Position numbers and translations under genes: made by a program. The notes beneath the pieces were generated by a model. The model was not told the DNA's origin, did no database searches, and saw only the letters and a list, made by a program, of their open reading frames with translations. Positions 50,131 through 58,946 of a stretch of DNA of 64,000 nucleotides are shown piece after piece. Each line of letters opens with the position of its first letter. Positions within the stretch are counted from its first letter, which is position 1. This DNA comes from Embleya sp051903075 (GTDB lineage: Bacteria; Actinomycetota; Actinomycetes; Streptomycetales; Streptomycetaceae): NCBI RefSeq assembly GCF_051903075.1, contig NZ_CP182423.1:2294001-2358000 (forward strand), read 5' to 3'.

Positions 50131-50145
50131 TTGAACAAGAGTCAA
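50131..50145. promoter_or_regulatory. TetR operator 2, overlapping the proposed TetR start
   Basis: TTGAACAAGAGTCAA, same dyad as operator 1, 90 bp (about 8.6 helical turns) further on. The TTG that begins it may be the start codon of the TetR gene. Confidence 0.65.
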
Positions 50146-50814
50146 CGATCCCGCACGGAGGGTCGCCGGACCCCGCCCGACTCCGAGCGCTCGCAGGCCC
50201 GTCGCGCCGAACTCGTGGCCATTGGGCGCCAGTTGTTCGCGAACACCTCCTACGACGCACTGTCCGTGGACGAGATCGCGACCCGGGCCAACGTCGCGAA
50301 GGGCCTGCTCTACTACTACTTCCGAAACAAGCGCGGCTACTACGTCGCGGTGATCGAGGACTCCGTCGCCGACCTGGTCGCCCGCGCCCGCAGCGACGCC
50401 GACCAACCCGCGGCCGACCGGTTGCGCAAGGTGCTGGACGGCTATCTGCGCTTCGCCCAGGGCAACGAGGCCGCCTATCGCACCGTGGTCAGCGGCGGCG
50501 TCGGCTTCGACACCGACGTGCTCACGATCCGCGAACGGGTCCGCGAGGAGATGCTCACCTCGCTCGCCGACGGCGCCTACGGCCGCGTCGACCTGTCGCC
50601 GATCGCCCGCGCCGCGCTGGTGGGTTGGCTGTACTGCGTCGAGGGGGTCACGCTGGACTGGCTGGCCCGGCGGGAGTTGGCCCGCGAGGAGGTCCACCAC
50701 CTGCTGGTGACGCTGCTGATGGATACGTTCGTCACCATCGCCGACCTCGACCCGGCGTGGCAACCACCCGAGGCCGCCCTCGCCCTGCAGCGCGCGCGGA
50801 CGCAGCCGGAGTAG
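50131..50814 (+). CDS. TetR-family regulator of the di-iron operon
   Basis: A ~227-aa repressor. HTH at ~35-65 (RRAELVAIGRQLFANTSYDA, LSVDEIATRANVAKGLLYYY) with a C-terminal ligand domain ending PAWQPPEAALALQ. The start is uncertain: TTG 50131 gives a normal length, whereas GTG 50038 would put operator 1 inside the coding sequence and lacks RBS spacing. Either way it is divergent from the PF10118 gene and probably represses the 45112-49968 operon. The YYYFRNKRGYYVAVIE region is typical of lipid-responsive TetR proteins, but no ligand is assigned. Confidence 0.85.
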   Translation: MNKSQRSRTEGRRTPPDSERSQARRAELVAIGRQLFANTSYDALSVDEIATRANVAKGLLYYYFRNKRGYYVAVIEDSVADLVARARSDADQPAADRLRKVLDGYLRFAQGNEAAYRTVVSGGVGFDTDVLTIRERVREEMLTSLADGAYGRVDLSPIARAALVGWLYCVEGVTLDWLARRELAREEVHHLLVTLLMDTFVTIADLDPAWQPPEAALALQRARTQPE

Positions 50815-50905
50815 CAAGGGTCGACGACCCGCAGCACCCGACCGGCACCCGTCCCGCGCCGGACCCCCACCCGCCCCGCGCCGGACCCCCACCCGACCCC
50901 CACCC

Positions 50906-50926
50906 GCCCCGGGTCATCCCCGGGGC
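50906..50926 (+). terminator. Hairpin after the TetR gene
   Basis: Stem GCCCCGGG / CCCGGGGC with a short loop, 91 bases past the stop. Nearby, a ~19-bp C-rich repeat (CGCGCCGGACCCCCACCCG) is present twice just before it. Confidence 0.5.
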
Positions 50927-51088
50927 CTACCCGCTCACCCTTCGGGCGCACGTCCACGCCCGAAAGGTTCGTCCGCACGGCGATCGTCACGGCCGTACCG
51001 ATTCCCTACCGTCGAGGGCATACCGGGCACCCGCCCGGCGGCCCTCCCCAAGGAGGCGTCGACGCACCGGAGCCGCGGAGATCCAGCG

Positions 51089-52024
51089 ATGATCACAGCC
51101 GAAGCACTGACCAAACGCTACGGTCCCAAGACCGCCGTGGAGGGGTTGAGCTTCACCGTCCGTCCCGGCGTGGTCACCGGATTCCTGGGTCCCAACGGCG
51201 CCGGCAAGTCCACCACCATGCGGATGATCCTGGGCCTGGACCGCCCCACCTCCGGCTCGGTCACCGTCAACGGCCGCCGCTACGCCGACCATCCGGCCCC
51301 GCTGCACGAAGTCGGCGCGCTCCTGGAGGCGAAGGCGGTACACACCGGCCGCTCGGCGTACCACCACCTGCTGTCCATGGCCGCCACCACCGGCATCCCC
51401 ACCCGTCGGGTGCACCAGGTGATCCGGATGGTCGGCCTGGACGAGGTGGCCCGCAAGCGGGTCGGCGGCTTCTCGCTCGGCATGGGCCAGCGCCTCGGCA
51501 TCGCCACCGCACTGCTCGGCGACCCGGCGACACTGGTCCTGGACGAACCGGTCAACGGCCTCGACCCCGAGGGCGTGTTGTGGATCCGTACCCTGCTCAA
51601 GTCGCTCGCCGCCGAGGGACGTACGGTCTTCCTGTCCTCACACCTGATGAGCGAGATGGCGCTCACCGCCGAGCACCTGATCGTGGTCGGTCGGGGCCGG
51701 CTGATCGCCGACACGTCGGTCGCGGACTTCATCGCGGGCGCCGCGCCCGACCAGGTCCGGGTACGCACCCCCGACGCCGACCGCTTGCGGGCGCTGCTGT
51801 TCGGGCCCGAGGTGCGCATCGCGACCGAGGAGCGCGACGTGTTGGAGATCAGCGGGGTCTCCAGCGACGACATCGGCCGGATCGCGGCGGCGCATGGCAT
51901 CACCCTGTTCGAACTGGTCCCGCATCGGGTGTCCCTGGAGGAGGCGTTCATGGAGTCGACACGCGACGCGGTCGAGTATCGGGTCGGCGACCCGTCGGTC
52001 GGGACACGGGGCAGGGCCGCCTGA
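51089..52024 (+). CDS. ABC-2 type exporter ATP-binding protein
   Basis: A 311-aa ATPase of the drug/lantibiotic-export class. Walker A GPNGAGKST (34-42), signature GFSLGMGQRLGIATALL, Walker B TLVLDEPVNGLDPEG, and the LSSHLMSEM H-loop. The C-terminal ~90 residues are the accessory domain found in DrrA/BcrA-like ATPases. It overlaps the permease start by one base and is in a four-gene unit with a two-component system, so it probably exports, or confers resistance to, an antibiotic or peptide that the sensor detects. Confidence 0.92.
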   Translation: MITAEALTKRYGPKTAVEGLSFTVRPGVVTGFLGPNGAGKSTTMRMILGLDRPTSGSVTVNGRRYADHPAPLHEVGALLEAKAVHTGRSAYHHLLSMAATTGIPTRRVHQVIRMVGLDEVARKRVGGFSLGMGQRLGIATALLGDPATLVLDEPVNGLDPEGVLWIRTLLKSLAAEGRTVFLSSHLMSEMALTAEHLIVVGRGRLIADTSVADFIAGAAPDQVRVRTPDADRLRALLFGPEVRIATEERDVLEISGVSSDDIGRIAAAHGITLFELVPHRVSLEEAFMESTRDAVEYRVGDPSVGTRGRAA

Positions 52025-52878
52025 TGTCGACCACGATCACCCCCGGCGCCCCCGCCCCCGCTCCCACCCCCAACTTCGTCTCCCGCGCCGCCGGGCGCGG
52101 CCGGGTCACCTTCGTCCGCGTGCTCCACGCCGAATGGATCAAACTGCGCAGCCTGCGCTCGACGTTCTGGGTCCTGGTCGCCGCGGTCTTCGTGGTGATC
52201 GCGCTCGGCCTGCTGGTCACCTCCGGCACGGTCGACCGCTGGCCGGACACCGGTGCCGCCGAGCGTGCCCGCTTCTCCGCGCCCAACGCGAGCCTGACCG
52301 GCCTCTACCTCGCCCAGTTGGCCATCGGCGTACTCGGTGTGCTGGTGATCACCGGGGAGTACGCCACCGGCTCGATCCGGGCCACGATGTCCGCGGTGCC
52401 GCATCGCCTGCCCGTGTTGTGGGCCAAGGCCGCCGTCTTCGGCGCGGTCACCTTCGTACTGATGCTGGTCACCTCCCTGATCGCGTTCCTGGCCGGGCAG
52501 GCGGTGCTGAGCAAGGAGCACATCGACGTCGGGCTCGGCGACCCGGGCGTGCCGCGCGTGGTGATCGGCGTGGCCCTCTACCTCGCCATCACCGGCATCC
52601 TGGCGATCGGCGTCGGCGCCATCGTGCGCAACGCCGCCGGCGGCATCGCGATCGTGTTCGGCCTGCTGCTCGTGCTGCCCCAGGTGGTGCAGGCCCTGCC
52701 GACCGCGTGGCAGGACCACATCACCAGGTACCTCCCCAGCGAGGCCGGTCAGGCGTTCACCCGCTGGCATCCGTCGGCCGACGCGCTGTCCCCGAACACG
52801 GGCATCACGGTCTTCGCGCTCTACGCCGCGGCGACCCTCGCGGCAGCGGCGGTGTTGATGCGCAGGCGCGACGCATGA
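52024..52878 (+). CDS. ABC-2 type transporter permease
   Basis: A 284-aa membrane protein with six helices (VLVAAVFVVIALGLLVTSG, IGVLGVLVITGEYATGSI, FGAVTFVLMLVTSLIAFLAG, VVIGVALYLAITGILAIGVG, IAIVFGLLLVLPQVV, TVFALYAAATLAAAAVLM). The GEYATGSIRATMSAVPHR segment after helix 2 is typical of the family. A Pro/Ala-rich N-terminus precedes LHAEWIKLRSLRSTFW, the usual first amphipathic segment. TGATG overlap with the ATPase; ATGA overlap with the kinase. Confidence 0.9.
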   Translation: MSTTITPGAPAPAPTPNFVSRAAGRGRVTFVRVLHAEWIKLRSLRSTFWVLVAAVFVVIALGLLVTSGTVDRWPDTGAAERARFSAPNASLTGLYLAQLAIGVLGVLVITGEYATGSIRATMSAVPHRLPVLWAKAAVFGAVTFVLMLVTSLIAFLAGQAVLSKEHIDVGLGDPGVPRVVIGVALYLAITGILAIGVGAIVRNAAGGIAIVFGLLLVLPQVVQALPTAWQDHITRYLPSEAGQAFTRWHPSADALSPNTGITVFALYAAATLAAAAVLMRRRDA

Positions 52879-54116
52879 GTACGGCACGGCGCATCGAAAC
52901 GGCGCTGCGCCGGGACGGCGGCGGGCATGGGCTCGCCGCCGTCCCGGCGCGCGTGATGGCCTTCACCAGCAGGCATCCGATCTGGGCCGACACCACCGTG
53001 GCGGTGGGCCTGGTGCTCATCTTCGAGTCCGGCAACCTGATGCGGCTGTCCGCCTGGTCGGTGGTCGGGCTGGCCCTGATCCTGCCGCTCGCGCTGCGCC
53101 GCCGGGCCCCGGTGGCGGTGTTCGCGGTGATCGCGACCGTGGCCCTGGTCCAGTGGATCATCGACGCGCGCACCGGCGCGGACGCGAGCCTGCTGATCGC
53201 GCTGTACACGGTGGCCGCCACCCAGGACCGGCGCCGAACGGTGTACGCGCTGGCGGTGGTCGAGGCCGGCATCCTGCTGGCCGTCGGGCGCTGGACCCTG
53301 GACGGCTACCGCTTCGGCGCGTTCGTCGGACTGAGCGCGATGGCCGTCACGGCGGTGGTGCTCGGCGCGAACCTGCGCACCCGACGGCGCTACCTGGCCG
53401 CCCTGGAGGACCGCGCCCACCGCCTGGAGCGCGACCAGGAACAGCAGGCGCAACTCGCCGTCGCGGCCGAACGCGCGCGGATCGCCCGGGAGATGCACGA
53501 CATCGTCACGCACAACCTGTCGGTGATGGTCGCCCTCGCCGACGCCGCCGCGATGACCGTGCGCAGTACGCCCGACCGATCCGCGACGGCGATGGAGCAG
53601 GTCTCCGGCACCGGCCGGCAGGCGCTCACCGAGATGCGCCGCTTCCTGGGCGTGCTGCGCGAGGACGAACCGGACGCGGCCCGGCACCCGCAGCCCGACC
53701 TGGCCCGGCTCGGCGCGCTGGCCGAACAGGTCCGCGCGGCGGGCCTGCCGACCACGCTGACCATCCAGGGCGACACCCGCGAGGTGCCGCAGGGCGCCCA
53801 ACTCGCGGTGTACCGGCTCGCCCAGGAGGCCCTGACCAACACCCTCAAGCACGCCGAACCCGGCGCGAACGCCCGGATCCGGGTGTGGAGTTCGCCCGAG
53901 CGCCTGGAGTTGAGCGTGGTCGACGACGGCCGCCCGCGCGCATTCGCCGCCGCCGGCGGCACCGCGGCTACCACCACCACCGGCACCGGCAGCGGCATCG
54001 CCGGCATGCGCGAGCGCGCCGCCGTCTACGGTGGCGAAGTGGCGGCCGGACCGCTGCCCGGCGGCGGCTGGCGCGTGTCGGCCGTACTGCACCTGACCGA
54101 CCCGGGAGGATCCTGA
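52875..54116 (+). CDS. Sensor histidine kinase (HisKA_3, NarL-type partner)
   Basis: A 413-aa membrane kinase. Four to five N-terminal helices, an H-box EMHDIVTHNLSVMVA with H208 as phospho-acceptor, and an HATPase with N-box LAQEALTNTLKHAEP and G-box GSGIAGMRERAAVYGG. It phosphorylates the response regulator coded one base downstream. The set ATPase-permease-kinase-regulator is a common actinobacterial self-resistance or envelope-stress layout in which the sensor induces the exporter. Confidence 0.92.
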   Translation: MSTARRIETALRRDGGGHGLAAVPARVMAFTSRHPIWADTTVAVGLVLIFESGNLMRLSAWSVVGLALILPLALRRRAPVAVFAVIATVALVQWIIDARTGADASLLIALYTVAATQDRRRTVYALAVVEAGILLAVGRWTLDGYRFGAFVGLSAMAVTAVVLGANLRTRRRYLAALEDRAHRLERDQEQQAQLAVAAERARIAREMHDIVTHNLSVMVALADAAAMTVRSTPDRSATAMEQVSGTGRQALTEMRRFLGVLREDEPDAARHPQPDLARLGALAEQVRAAGLPTTLTIQGDTREVPQGAQLAVYRLAQEALTNTLKHAEPGANARIRVWSSPERLELSVVDDGRPRAFAAAGGTAATTTTGTGSGIAGMRERAAVYGGEVAAGPLPGGGWRVSAVLHLTDPGGS

Positions 54117-54117
54117 C

Positions 54118-54786
54118 GTGGCCATCGACGTACTGGTGGTGGACGACCAGCCGCTGCTGCGGATGGCGTTCACGATGGTCCTGGGCGCCCAGGACGACAT
54201 GAGCGTGGCCGGCGAGGCCGACTGCGGCGAGGAGGCCGTACGACTGGCCGAACTCACCCGCCCCGACGTGGTGTTGATGGACGTGCGGATGCCCGGCATG
54301 GACGGCATCGAGGCCACCCGGCTGATCACCGAGCGCTGCCCCGACACCAGGGTGCTCATCCTGACCACGTTCGACCTGGACGAGTACGCGTTCGCCGGAC
54401 TGCGCGCCGGTGCCTCCGGCTTCCTGCTCAAGAACGCGCTGCCCGCCGAACTGCTCGCGGCGATCCGCTCGGTCGCGGCCGGCGACGCGGTGGTCGCGCC
54501 CCGGATCACCCGCCGCCTCCTGGAGACCTTCGCCCACCGCCTGCCCGAACACGACGCCGCCCCCGGCGCCGAGGACCCGCGCCTGGGCGGCCTGACCGAA
54601 CGTGAACGCGGCGTCCTGGTCGAGATGGCCCGGGGCCTGTCCAACGCCGAGATCGCCGCCCGCCTCCAACTGTCCGACGCCACGATCAAAACCCACGTCA
54701 GCCGAGTCCTGGCCAAACTCGGCGTCCGCGACCGAGTCCAGGCGGTGGTGGTCGCCTACGAAAGCCGCCTCGTGCAACCCCTGTGA
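54118..54786 (+). CDS. NarL/LuxR-type response regulator
   Basis: A 222-aa regulator. Receiver domain with phospho-acceptor D55 (VVLMDVRMPG), acid pair D9/D10 and the lysine in FLLKNAL. C-terminal LuxR HTH: LTERERGVLVEMARGLSNAE, IAARLQLSDATIKTHVSRVL. GTG start at 54118, one base after the kinase stop. Probably activates its own operon; no operator could be assigned. Confidence 0.92.
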   Translation: MAIDVLVVDDQPLLRMAFTMVLGAQDDMSVAGEADCGEEAVRLAELTRPDVVLMDVRMPGMDGIEATRLITERCPDTRVLILTTFDLDEYAFAGLRAGASGFLLKNALPAELLAAIRSVAAGDAVVAPRITRRLLETFAHRLPEHDAAPGAEDPRLGGLTERERGVLVEMARGLSNAEIAARLQLSDATIKTHVSRVLAKLGVRDRVQAVVVAYESRLVQPL

Positions 54787-54918
54787 ACCGCGTTCCCGCG
54801 CGATCGCCGCAGCGGATGGCGTCGACGGCGGATGGGCGGGTGGGTAGCCTCATGAGACTGACTCGTCGTATTCGGGCGCGCCGTCGACGGCGACGGTGCC
54901 GAGCCACGGAGAACGCAC

Positions 54919-55611
54919 ATGCTCAAGGCATTCGCGGACCTGTCCACGCCCCTCGTGGCCGACGCCTGCGTCCGGGTGGACGCGCCGCTGCGGATCGCGC
55001 CGCCCGGGATTCGGGCGGTGGTTCCCGGGCAGCGGATCGCCGGGCGGGTGTTGCCGGTTCGGCACTACGGGAGCGTGGACGTGTTCCTGGAGGCGTTCGG
55101 CGCGGCCGAGCCGGGTGACGTACTGGTGATCGACAACGGTGGTCGCCTCGACGAGGCGTGTGTGGGCGACCTGGCGGTGTTGGAGGCCGAGGCGGCGGGG
55201 GTGGCGGCGCTGGTGGTGTGGGGGCTGCACCGCGATACGCCGGAACTGATCGAGATCGGGCTGCCGGTGTTCAGCTACGGCGCCTATCCGCCGGGACCGA
55301 CCCGGCTGGACGAGCGTGAGCCCGAGGCGCTGACCTCGGCCCGGATCGGGCCGCACACGGTGGGCGTCGACGACGTGGTGTTCGGCGACGAGGACGGCGT
55401 GCTGTTCGTCGCCGCCGACCGGGTCGAGGAGGTCCTGGCCACCGCCCACCGCATCCACGACACCGAACGCGAACAGGCCCGCCGCATCCGCTCCGGCGAC
55501 ACCCTGCGCGAGCAGACCACCTTCGCCGACTACCTGTCCCGCCGCGCCGCCGACCCGTCGTATACCTTCCGGCAACACCTGCGCCGCACCGGCGGCGCGA
55601 TCGAGGAGTAG
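54919..55611 (+). CDS. RraA-like aldolase/demethylmenaquinone methyltransferase-family protein
   Basis: A 230-aa protein of the RraA/HMG-aldolase superfamily. The metal and substrate site is visible as GDVLVIDNGGRLDEACVGDL (acid and Arg) with VVWGLHRDTPELIEIGLPVF and DVVFGDEDGVLFV. These residues suit a class II 4-hydroxy-4-methyl-2-oxoglutarate aldolase or oxaloacetate decarboxylase rather than the RNase E inhibitor role, which needs a partner absent in actinobacteria. The C-terminal ~50 aa (REQTTFADYLSRR) are an extension. ATG 54919. Confidence 0.85.
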   Translation: MLKAFADLSTPLVADACVRVDAPLRIAPPGIRAVVPGQRIAGRVLPVRHYGSVDVFLEAFGAAEPGDVLVIDNGGRLDEACVGDLAVLEAEAAGVAALVVWGLHRDTPELIEIGLPVFSYGAYPPGPTRLDEREPEALTSARIGPHTVGVDDVVFGDEDGVLFVAADRVEEVLATAHRIHDTEREQARRIRSGDTLREQTTFADYLSRRAADPSYTFRQHLRRTGGAIEE

Positions 55612-55699
55612 CCGAGGGGCGGCGGTCGGCGCGGGCGGCGTTCGGCGGGGCGCGGCGTCGCGGGGATCGGCACGCGGTCGGGCCACGGTCGCCACGCGG

Positions 55700-56827
55700 T
55701 CAGCAGGCCGGCGGGCGGCACAGCGCCAGCACCAGCGCGTCGTCGGTCAGGCGCAGCGTGCCGACGTGTTGCCGCAAATCGTCGCCCAGCCGCTCGACCG
55801 CGGCCACCGGATCCGCCGCGATCGGTCGCTCGCCGCCGAGCAGCGCCTCGATCCGCTCGACCAGCGGATAGTGCCGGCCCCCCGCGTCCCGCGCGTCGGC
55901 GAAGCCGTCGGTCATCAGCAGCAGCAGGTCGCCCGCGCCGAACGGCACCTCCCACTCGGGCGGCGTGCCCGGGTCCAGCTCGCCCAGACCCAGCGGCAGG
56001 CCGGGATCGGGCGGTTCCAGCACATGCACGGTGCCGTCCGCCCGGATCGCCACCGGCTGCTCGTGGCCGCGGTGTACGAACGCCACCTGCTCGGCCCGCA
56101 CCTCGACGAGCAGCGCGGTCACGAAGCGGTCGGCCGGTGCGTTGCGGGTCACACTGGCGTCCACCCGGCGGGCCACCGCGCTCAGTTCCGGCTCGTCGTA
56201 CGCCGCCTCGCGAAACGCGCCGATCGTGATCGCGGCGGTCCGCACCGCCCCCAACCCCTTCCCGAGCACGTCGCCGATGATCAGCCGCACCCCGAACGGG
56301 GTGTCGAGCGCGATGTACAGATCCCCGCCCAGCTCCGCCCCCTCGGCCACCGCGAAGTAGCGCACCGCCAACCGCAGGCCGCCGAGGCCGTCGGTGGGCG
56401 GCATCAGGATCGCGCGCTGCGCCGCGAGGGCCACCTCGGAGACCGCGACCAGGGCCCGCTCGTGCCGTATCCGGGCGGCGGACAGGTACATCGCCAGCGC
56501 TGTGGCCATCACGTACATCCACGTGCTGATGTTGAACAGCTCGTGGTACTCGGGCCCGAGATAGCCGTCCACCGACGCCAGCCAGTAGCGCAGCGGCAGC
56601 GAGACGCCGCCGATGACGAGAATCGCCAGGGGCGGCGCGGTGGCGGCGGCGAGCGTCGGCGCGAGCAGCAGGAACGGATAGAACACCATCGACGAACCCG
56701 TCGCCAGGTCCACGACGGTGACCACGACGAGGATGCCGACGGGCAGCGCGATCTGACGAAACAGCGACTGTGTTGCGGTTCCGGCCACGGGCTGCTGCGG
56801 CTCCCTGCTGCTCATCGGTGCGTCCAT
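55700..56827 (-). CDS. Second membrane SpoIIE-type PP2C phosphatase
   Basis: A 375-aa relative of the 18522 gene with the same plan: four N-terminal helices (IALPVGILVVVTVVDLATG, APPLAILVIGGVSLPLRYW, STWMYVMATALAMYLSAARI) and a C-terminal PP2C domain with EGAELGGDLYIALDT, IIGDVLGKG and LLLMTDGFADARD, ending LTDDALVLALC. It probably sets the phosphorylation of an anti-anti-sigma factor. The start is ATG 56827 or 56815. Convergent with the RraA-like gene. Confidence 0.85.
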   Translation of the reverse strand: MDAPMSSREPQQPVAGTATQSLFRQIALPVGILVVVTVVDLATGSSMVFYPFLLLAPTLAAATAPPLAILVIGGVSLPLRYWLASVDGYLGPEYHELFNISTWMYVMATALAMYLSAARIRHERALVAVSEVALAAQRAILMPPTDGLGGLRLAVRYFAVAEGAELGGDLYIALDTPFGVRLIIGDVLGKGLGAVRTAAITIGAFREAAYDEPELSAVARRVDASVTRNAPADRFVTALLVEVRAEQVAFVHRGHEQPVAIRADGTVHVLEPPDPGLPLGLGELDPGTPPEWEVPFGAGDLLLLMTDGFADARDAGGRHYPLVERIEALLGGERPIAADPVAAVERLGDDLRQHVGTLRLTDDALVLALCRPPAC

Positions 56828-56959
56828 GGTCGCCCAGAATGTAGTGGTATGCCGCATGCACAGCGCCCGCTGAACAGGTGACGACACCCGAACGGGCGGC
56901 CCGGCGAGGTGGGAGCGGGGGGCGCGGCGGGGAGTAGCGGGATCCGGCCTGGACGCCGT

Positions 56960-56992
56960 CGGCGTCCCGCAGCCGTCGGGCCCGGGACGCCG
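56960..56992 (-). terminator. Hairpin after the VOC gene
   Basis: Perfect 10-bp stem CGGCGTCCCG / CGGGACGCCG with a 13-base loop, 50 bases past the VOC gene stop on the minus strand. Confidence 0.55.
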
Positions 56993-57041
56993 ATCGCGGC
57001 GCCGCCGGGCCGGGGGATCCCGGCCGTCGGCGCCACGCGGT

Positions 57042-57821
57042 CTACGCGGTCTGGTCCACGCCCTTGATGATGGCGAACGGTGCGCCGAACGGGTCGGTCA
57101 GCCACGCCAGTCGGCCCACGTCCGGGACGTCGGCGGCGGGCATCGTCACGGTGCCGCCGTTGCGCTCCGCCTTGGCGATCACGTCGTCGGGGTCGGCGAC
57201 CTCGAAGTAGGCGATCCAGTGCGCGTCCTGGCCGTGCGGGTCGGGCACGATGCCGCCGAAGGAGGTCGTCTGCTGGTCGCCCTCGGCCGTGGACAGCACG
57301 TTGTATGTCATGTCGGGCATCTCGAACTGCTGCGTGCGCCAGCCGAACAACTTCCCGTAGAAGGCGAGCGCCGCGGTGGGTTCGACGCCGTGCAGTTCGA
57401 CCCAGGCCGGCGAGGTCGGCTTGCCGACCAGTTCCGCGCCCTGGAAGGTACCGGGCTGCCAGATCGCGAAATCGGCGCCCGCCGGGTCGGTGAGCGGCGA
57501 CATCCGACCCATCTCCATCACGTCGAACGGTTCCACCCGCACCCGGCCGCCGCCGTCGGTCACGGCGCGGGCGGTCGCGTCGGCGTCGGGGGTCTTGAAG
57601 TAGACGGTCCAGGCGGACGAGGCGCCCTCCTCGGTCAACGGCCCGAGTCCGGCGACCGGCTTGCCGCCCTGCTGGAAGAGGCCGTAGCCGCCGGCATCCT
57701 CGCCGGCCGACTGGAAGTCCCAGCCGAAGATCGTGGTGTAGAAACGCGCCGCCGCGTCGGTGTCGGGGCTGCCCAGGTCGAGCCAGTTCGGCGCGCCGGT
57801 CGCGTAGTCGGTGCTGAGCAT
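57042..57821 (-). CDS. Two-domain VOC (glyoxalase/bleomycin-resistance fold) protein
   Basis: A 259-aa protein of two ~125-aa VOC modules. Each has the domain-1 strand-helix (WLDLGSPDTDAAARFYTTIF; WVELHGVEPTAALAFYGKLF) and the closing LTDPAGADFAIWQPG / LTDPFGAPFAIIKG. The proteins act as dioxygenases, isomerases or drug binders; the metal site residues are not obvious here. Similar two-module proteins in Streptomyces are called 27-kDa antigen-like. ATG 57821 with AAGGAG. Confidence 0.85.
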   Translation of the reverse strand: MLSTDYATGAPNWLDLGSPDTDAAARFYTTIFGWDFQSAGEDAGGYGLFQQGGKPVAGLGPLTEEGASSAWTVYFKTPDADATARAVTDGGGRVRVEPFDVMEMGRMSPLTDPAGADFAIWQPGTFQGAELVGKPTSPAWVELHGVEPTAALAFYGKLFGWRTQQFEMPDMTYNVLSTAEGDQQTTSFGGIVPDPHGQDAHWIAYFEVADPDDVIAKAERNGGTVTMPAADVPDVGRLAWLTDPFGAPFAIIKGVDQTA

Positions 57822-58043
57822 GTCGCTCCTTCGCCGGACCTCGCTTCGGTCCGAGTTGCCGCAGATGTCATGAATTGCACGGACTCGACAAGTCTGACTC
57901 CGGACACCCGTTCCGCGCCTGCGCACGCACGGGTGGTGGGCTGCGGTCGCACTGCGGTCGCGCTGTGGTCGTGCCGAATGGGTGAGCGATCCGCCGGGCG
58001 ATCAGGGCGGGCGCGAGGTATGGGGGACCCGGGGGTCCAGGGC

Positions 58044-58505
58044 TCAGGGGATGACCGTGACCGGCCAGCGGGCCGAGCGGACCAGGCGGATCGCGAGCGA
58101 GCCGACGAGGCGGTGGCCGAAGCGTTCCGAGGCGCCGACGACCACCGCGTCCGCGCGGACCTGGTCGGCGAGTTTGGCGATCTCGTGCGCCACGTCGCCG
58201 TACGCCTCGACGAAGCGGTGGCGCACTCGCAACTCGGCGGCCCGCTTCGTGATGTAGTCGGCGACCTCGTGGACGGCCGACTCGTGCGCCTGCTCCATCA
58301 CCCCGGCCCCCTCGGGGGTGGTGGCGGCGATGCCCATGGGGGCGCGGACGTAGACGGAGACCAACTCCGCGTCGCCGCGGCGGGCCTGCCCGAGGGCGTA
58401 GTCGGCGGCGCGGAGCGAGGTGCGGCTGCCGTCCACGCCGACGAGCACGGCGCGCGGTCCGTCCGTGCCGAGTTCGAAGACGGGCGGCGACGCGGGGTCG
58501 GTCAC
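58044..58505 (-). CDS. Universal stress protein (UspA family)
   Basis: A 153-aa single Usp domain: VLVGVDGSRTSLRAADYAL at the N-terminus and VVVGASERFGHRLVGSLAI plus WPVTVIP at the end. The loop G-2x-G-9x-G(S/T) of ATP-binding Usp proteins reads GASERFGHRLVGSLAIRL, so nucleotide binding is plausible. Stress or dormancy role. Next to a DUF1918 gene on the same strand. Confidence 0.9.
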   Translation of the reverse strand: MTDPASPPVFELGTDGPRAVLVGVDGSRTSLRAADYALGQARRGDAELVSVYVRAPMGIAATTPEGAGVMEQAHESAVHEVADYITKRAAELRVRHRFVEAYGDVAHEIAKLADQVRADAVVVGASERFGHRLVGSLAIRLVRSARWPVTVIP

Positions 58506-58568
58506 GGGTGCTCCTCGGACGTGGGGGTCGTGCGCACGCGTACGAGGGGCGGGCGACGGGTTCCGAGG

Positions 58569-58769
58569 CTACCCCTGGGTGGGGGACTGGCGGTGTTCGA
58601 CCACGCAGTCCGGGCCCGGGGCCATGATGCTCTCGTGGCCGTTCGCGGCCCGGACCCGGAAGGGCGGGGTTCCGTTCGGACCCAGGACCTCGACGATCTC
58701 GACGACGTGGTCCTGTTGGCCGACGACCCGGCCGTGGATGAGAAGGCGATCACCCTTGGTGGCGTGCAT
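58569..58769 (-). CDS. DUF1918 small protein
   Basis: A 66-aa protein with the DUF1918 pattern MHATKGDRLLIHGRVVGQ, EIVEVLGPNGTPPFRVRA and GHESIMAPGPDCVVEH. SH3-like barrel proteins of unknown role, widespread in actinobacteria. I prefer ATG 58769, which starts the conserved region with GAGGAG upstream, over an ATG at 58814. Confidence 0.9.
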   Translation of the reverse strand: MHATKGDRLLIHGRVVGQQDHVVEIVEVLGPNGTPPFRVRAANGHESIMAPGPDCVVEHRQSPTQG

Positions 58770-58946
58770 GTCGACTGGCTCCTCTGGGGTGGGGTGGGGA
58801 GTCGATTCAGCCATCAGATCGTAACAGGATGATCACGGTGGGTGAAGGTCGGGAACGAGCCGTCGTCGAGCGCGGCTGGAGTCCCGAGCCGATCTCTCCT
58901 ACAGTTCGTAGGACTACTTGCTTTGCCCGGTGAGGGGACGTGTGGG

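Noticed and set aside
57940..57985. Three 11-bp imperfect repeats (TGCGGTCGCAC-like)
   Set aside because: Short and imperfect, without symmetry or position that suggests function.
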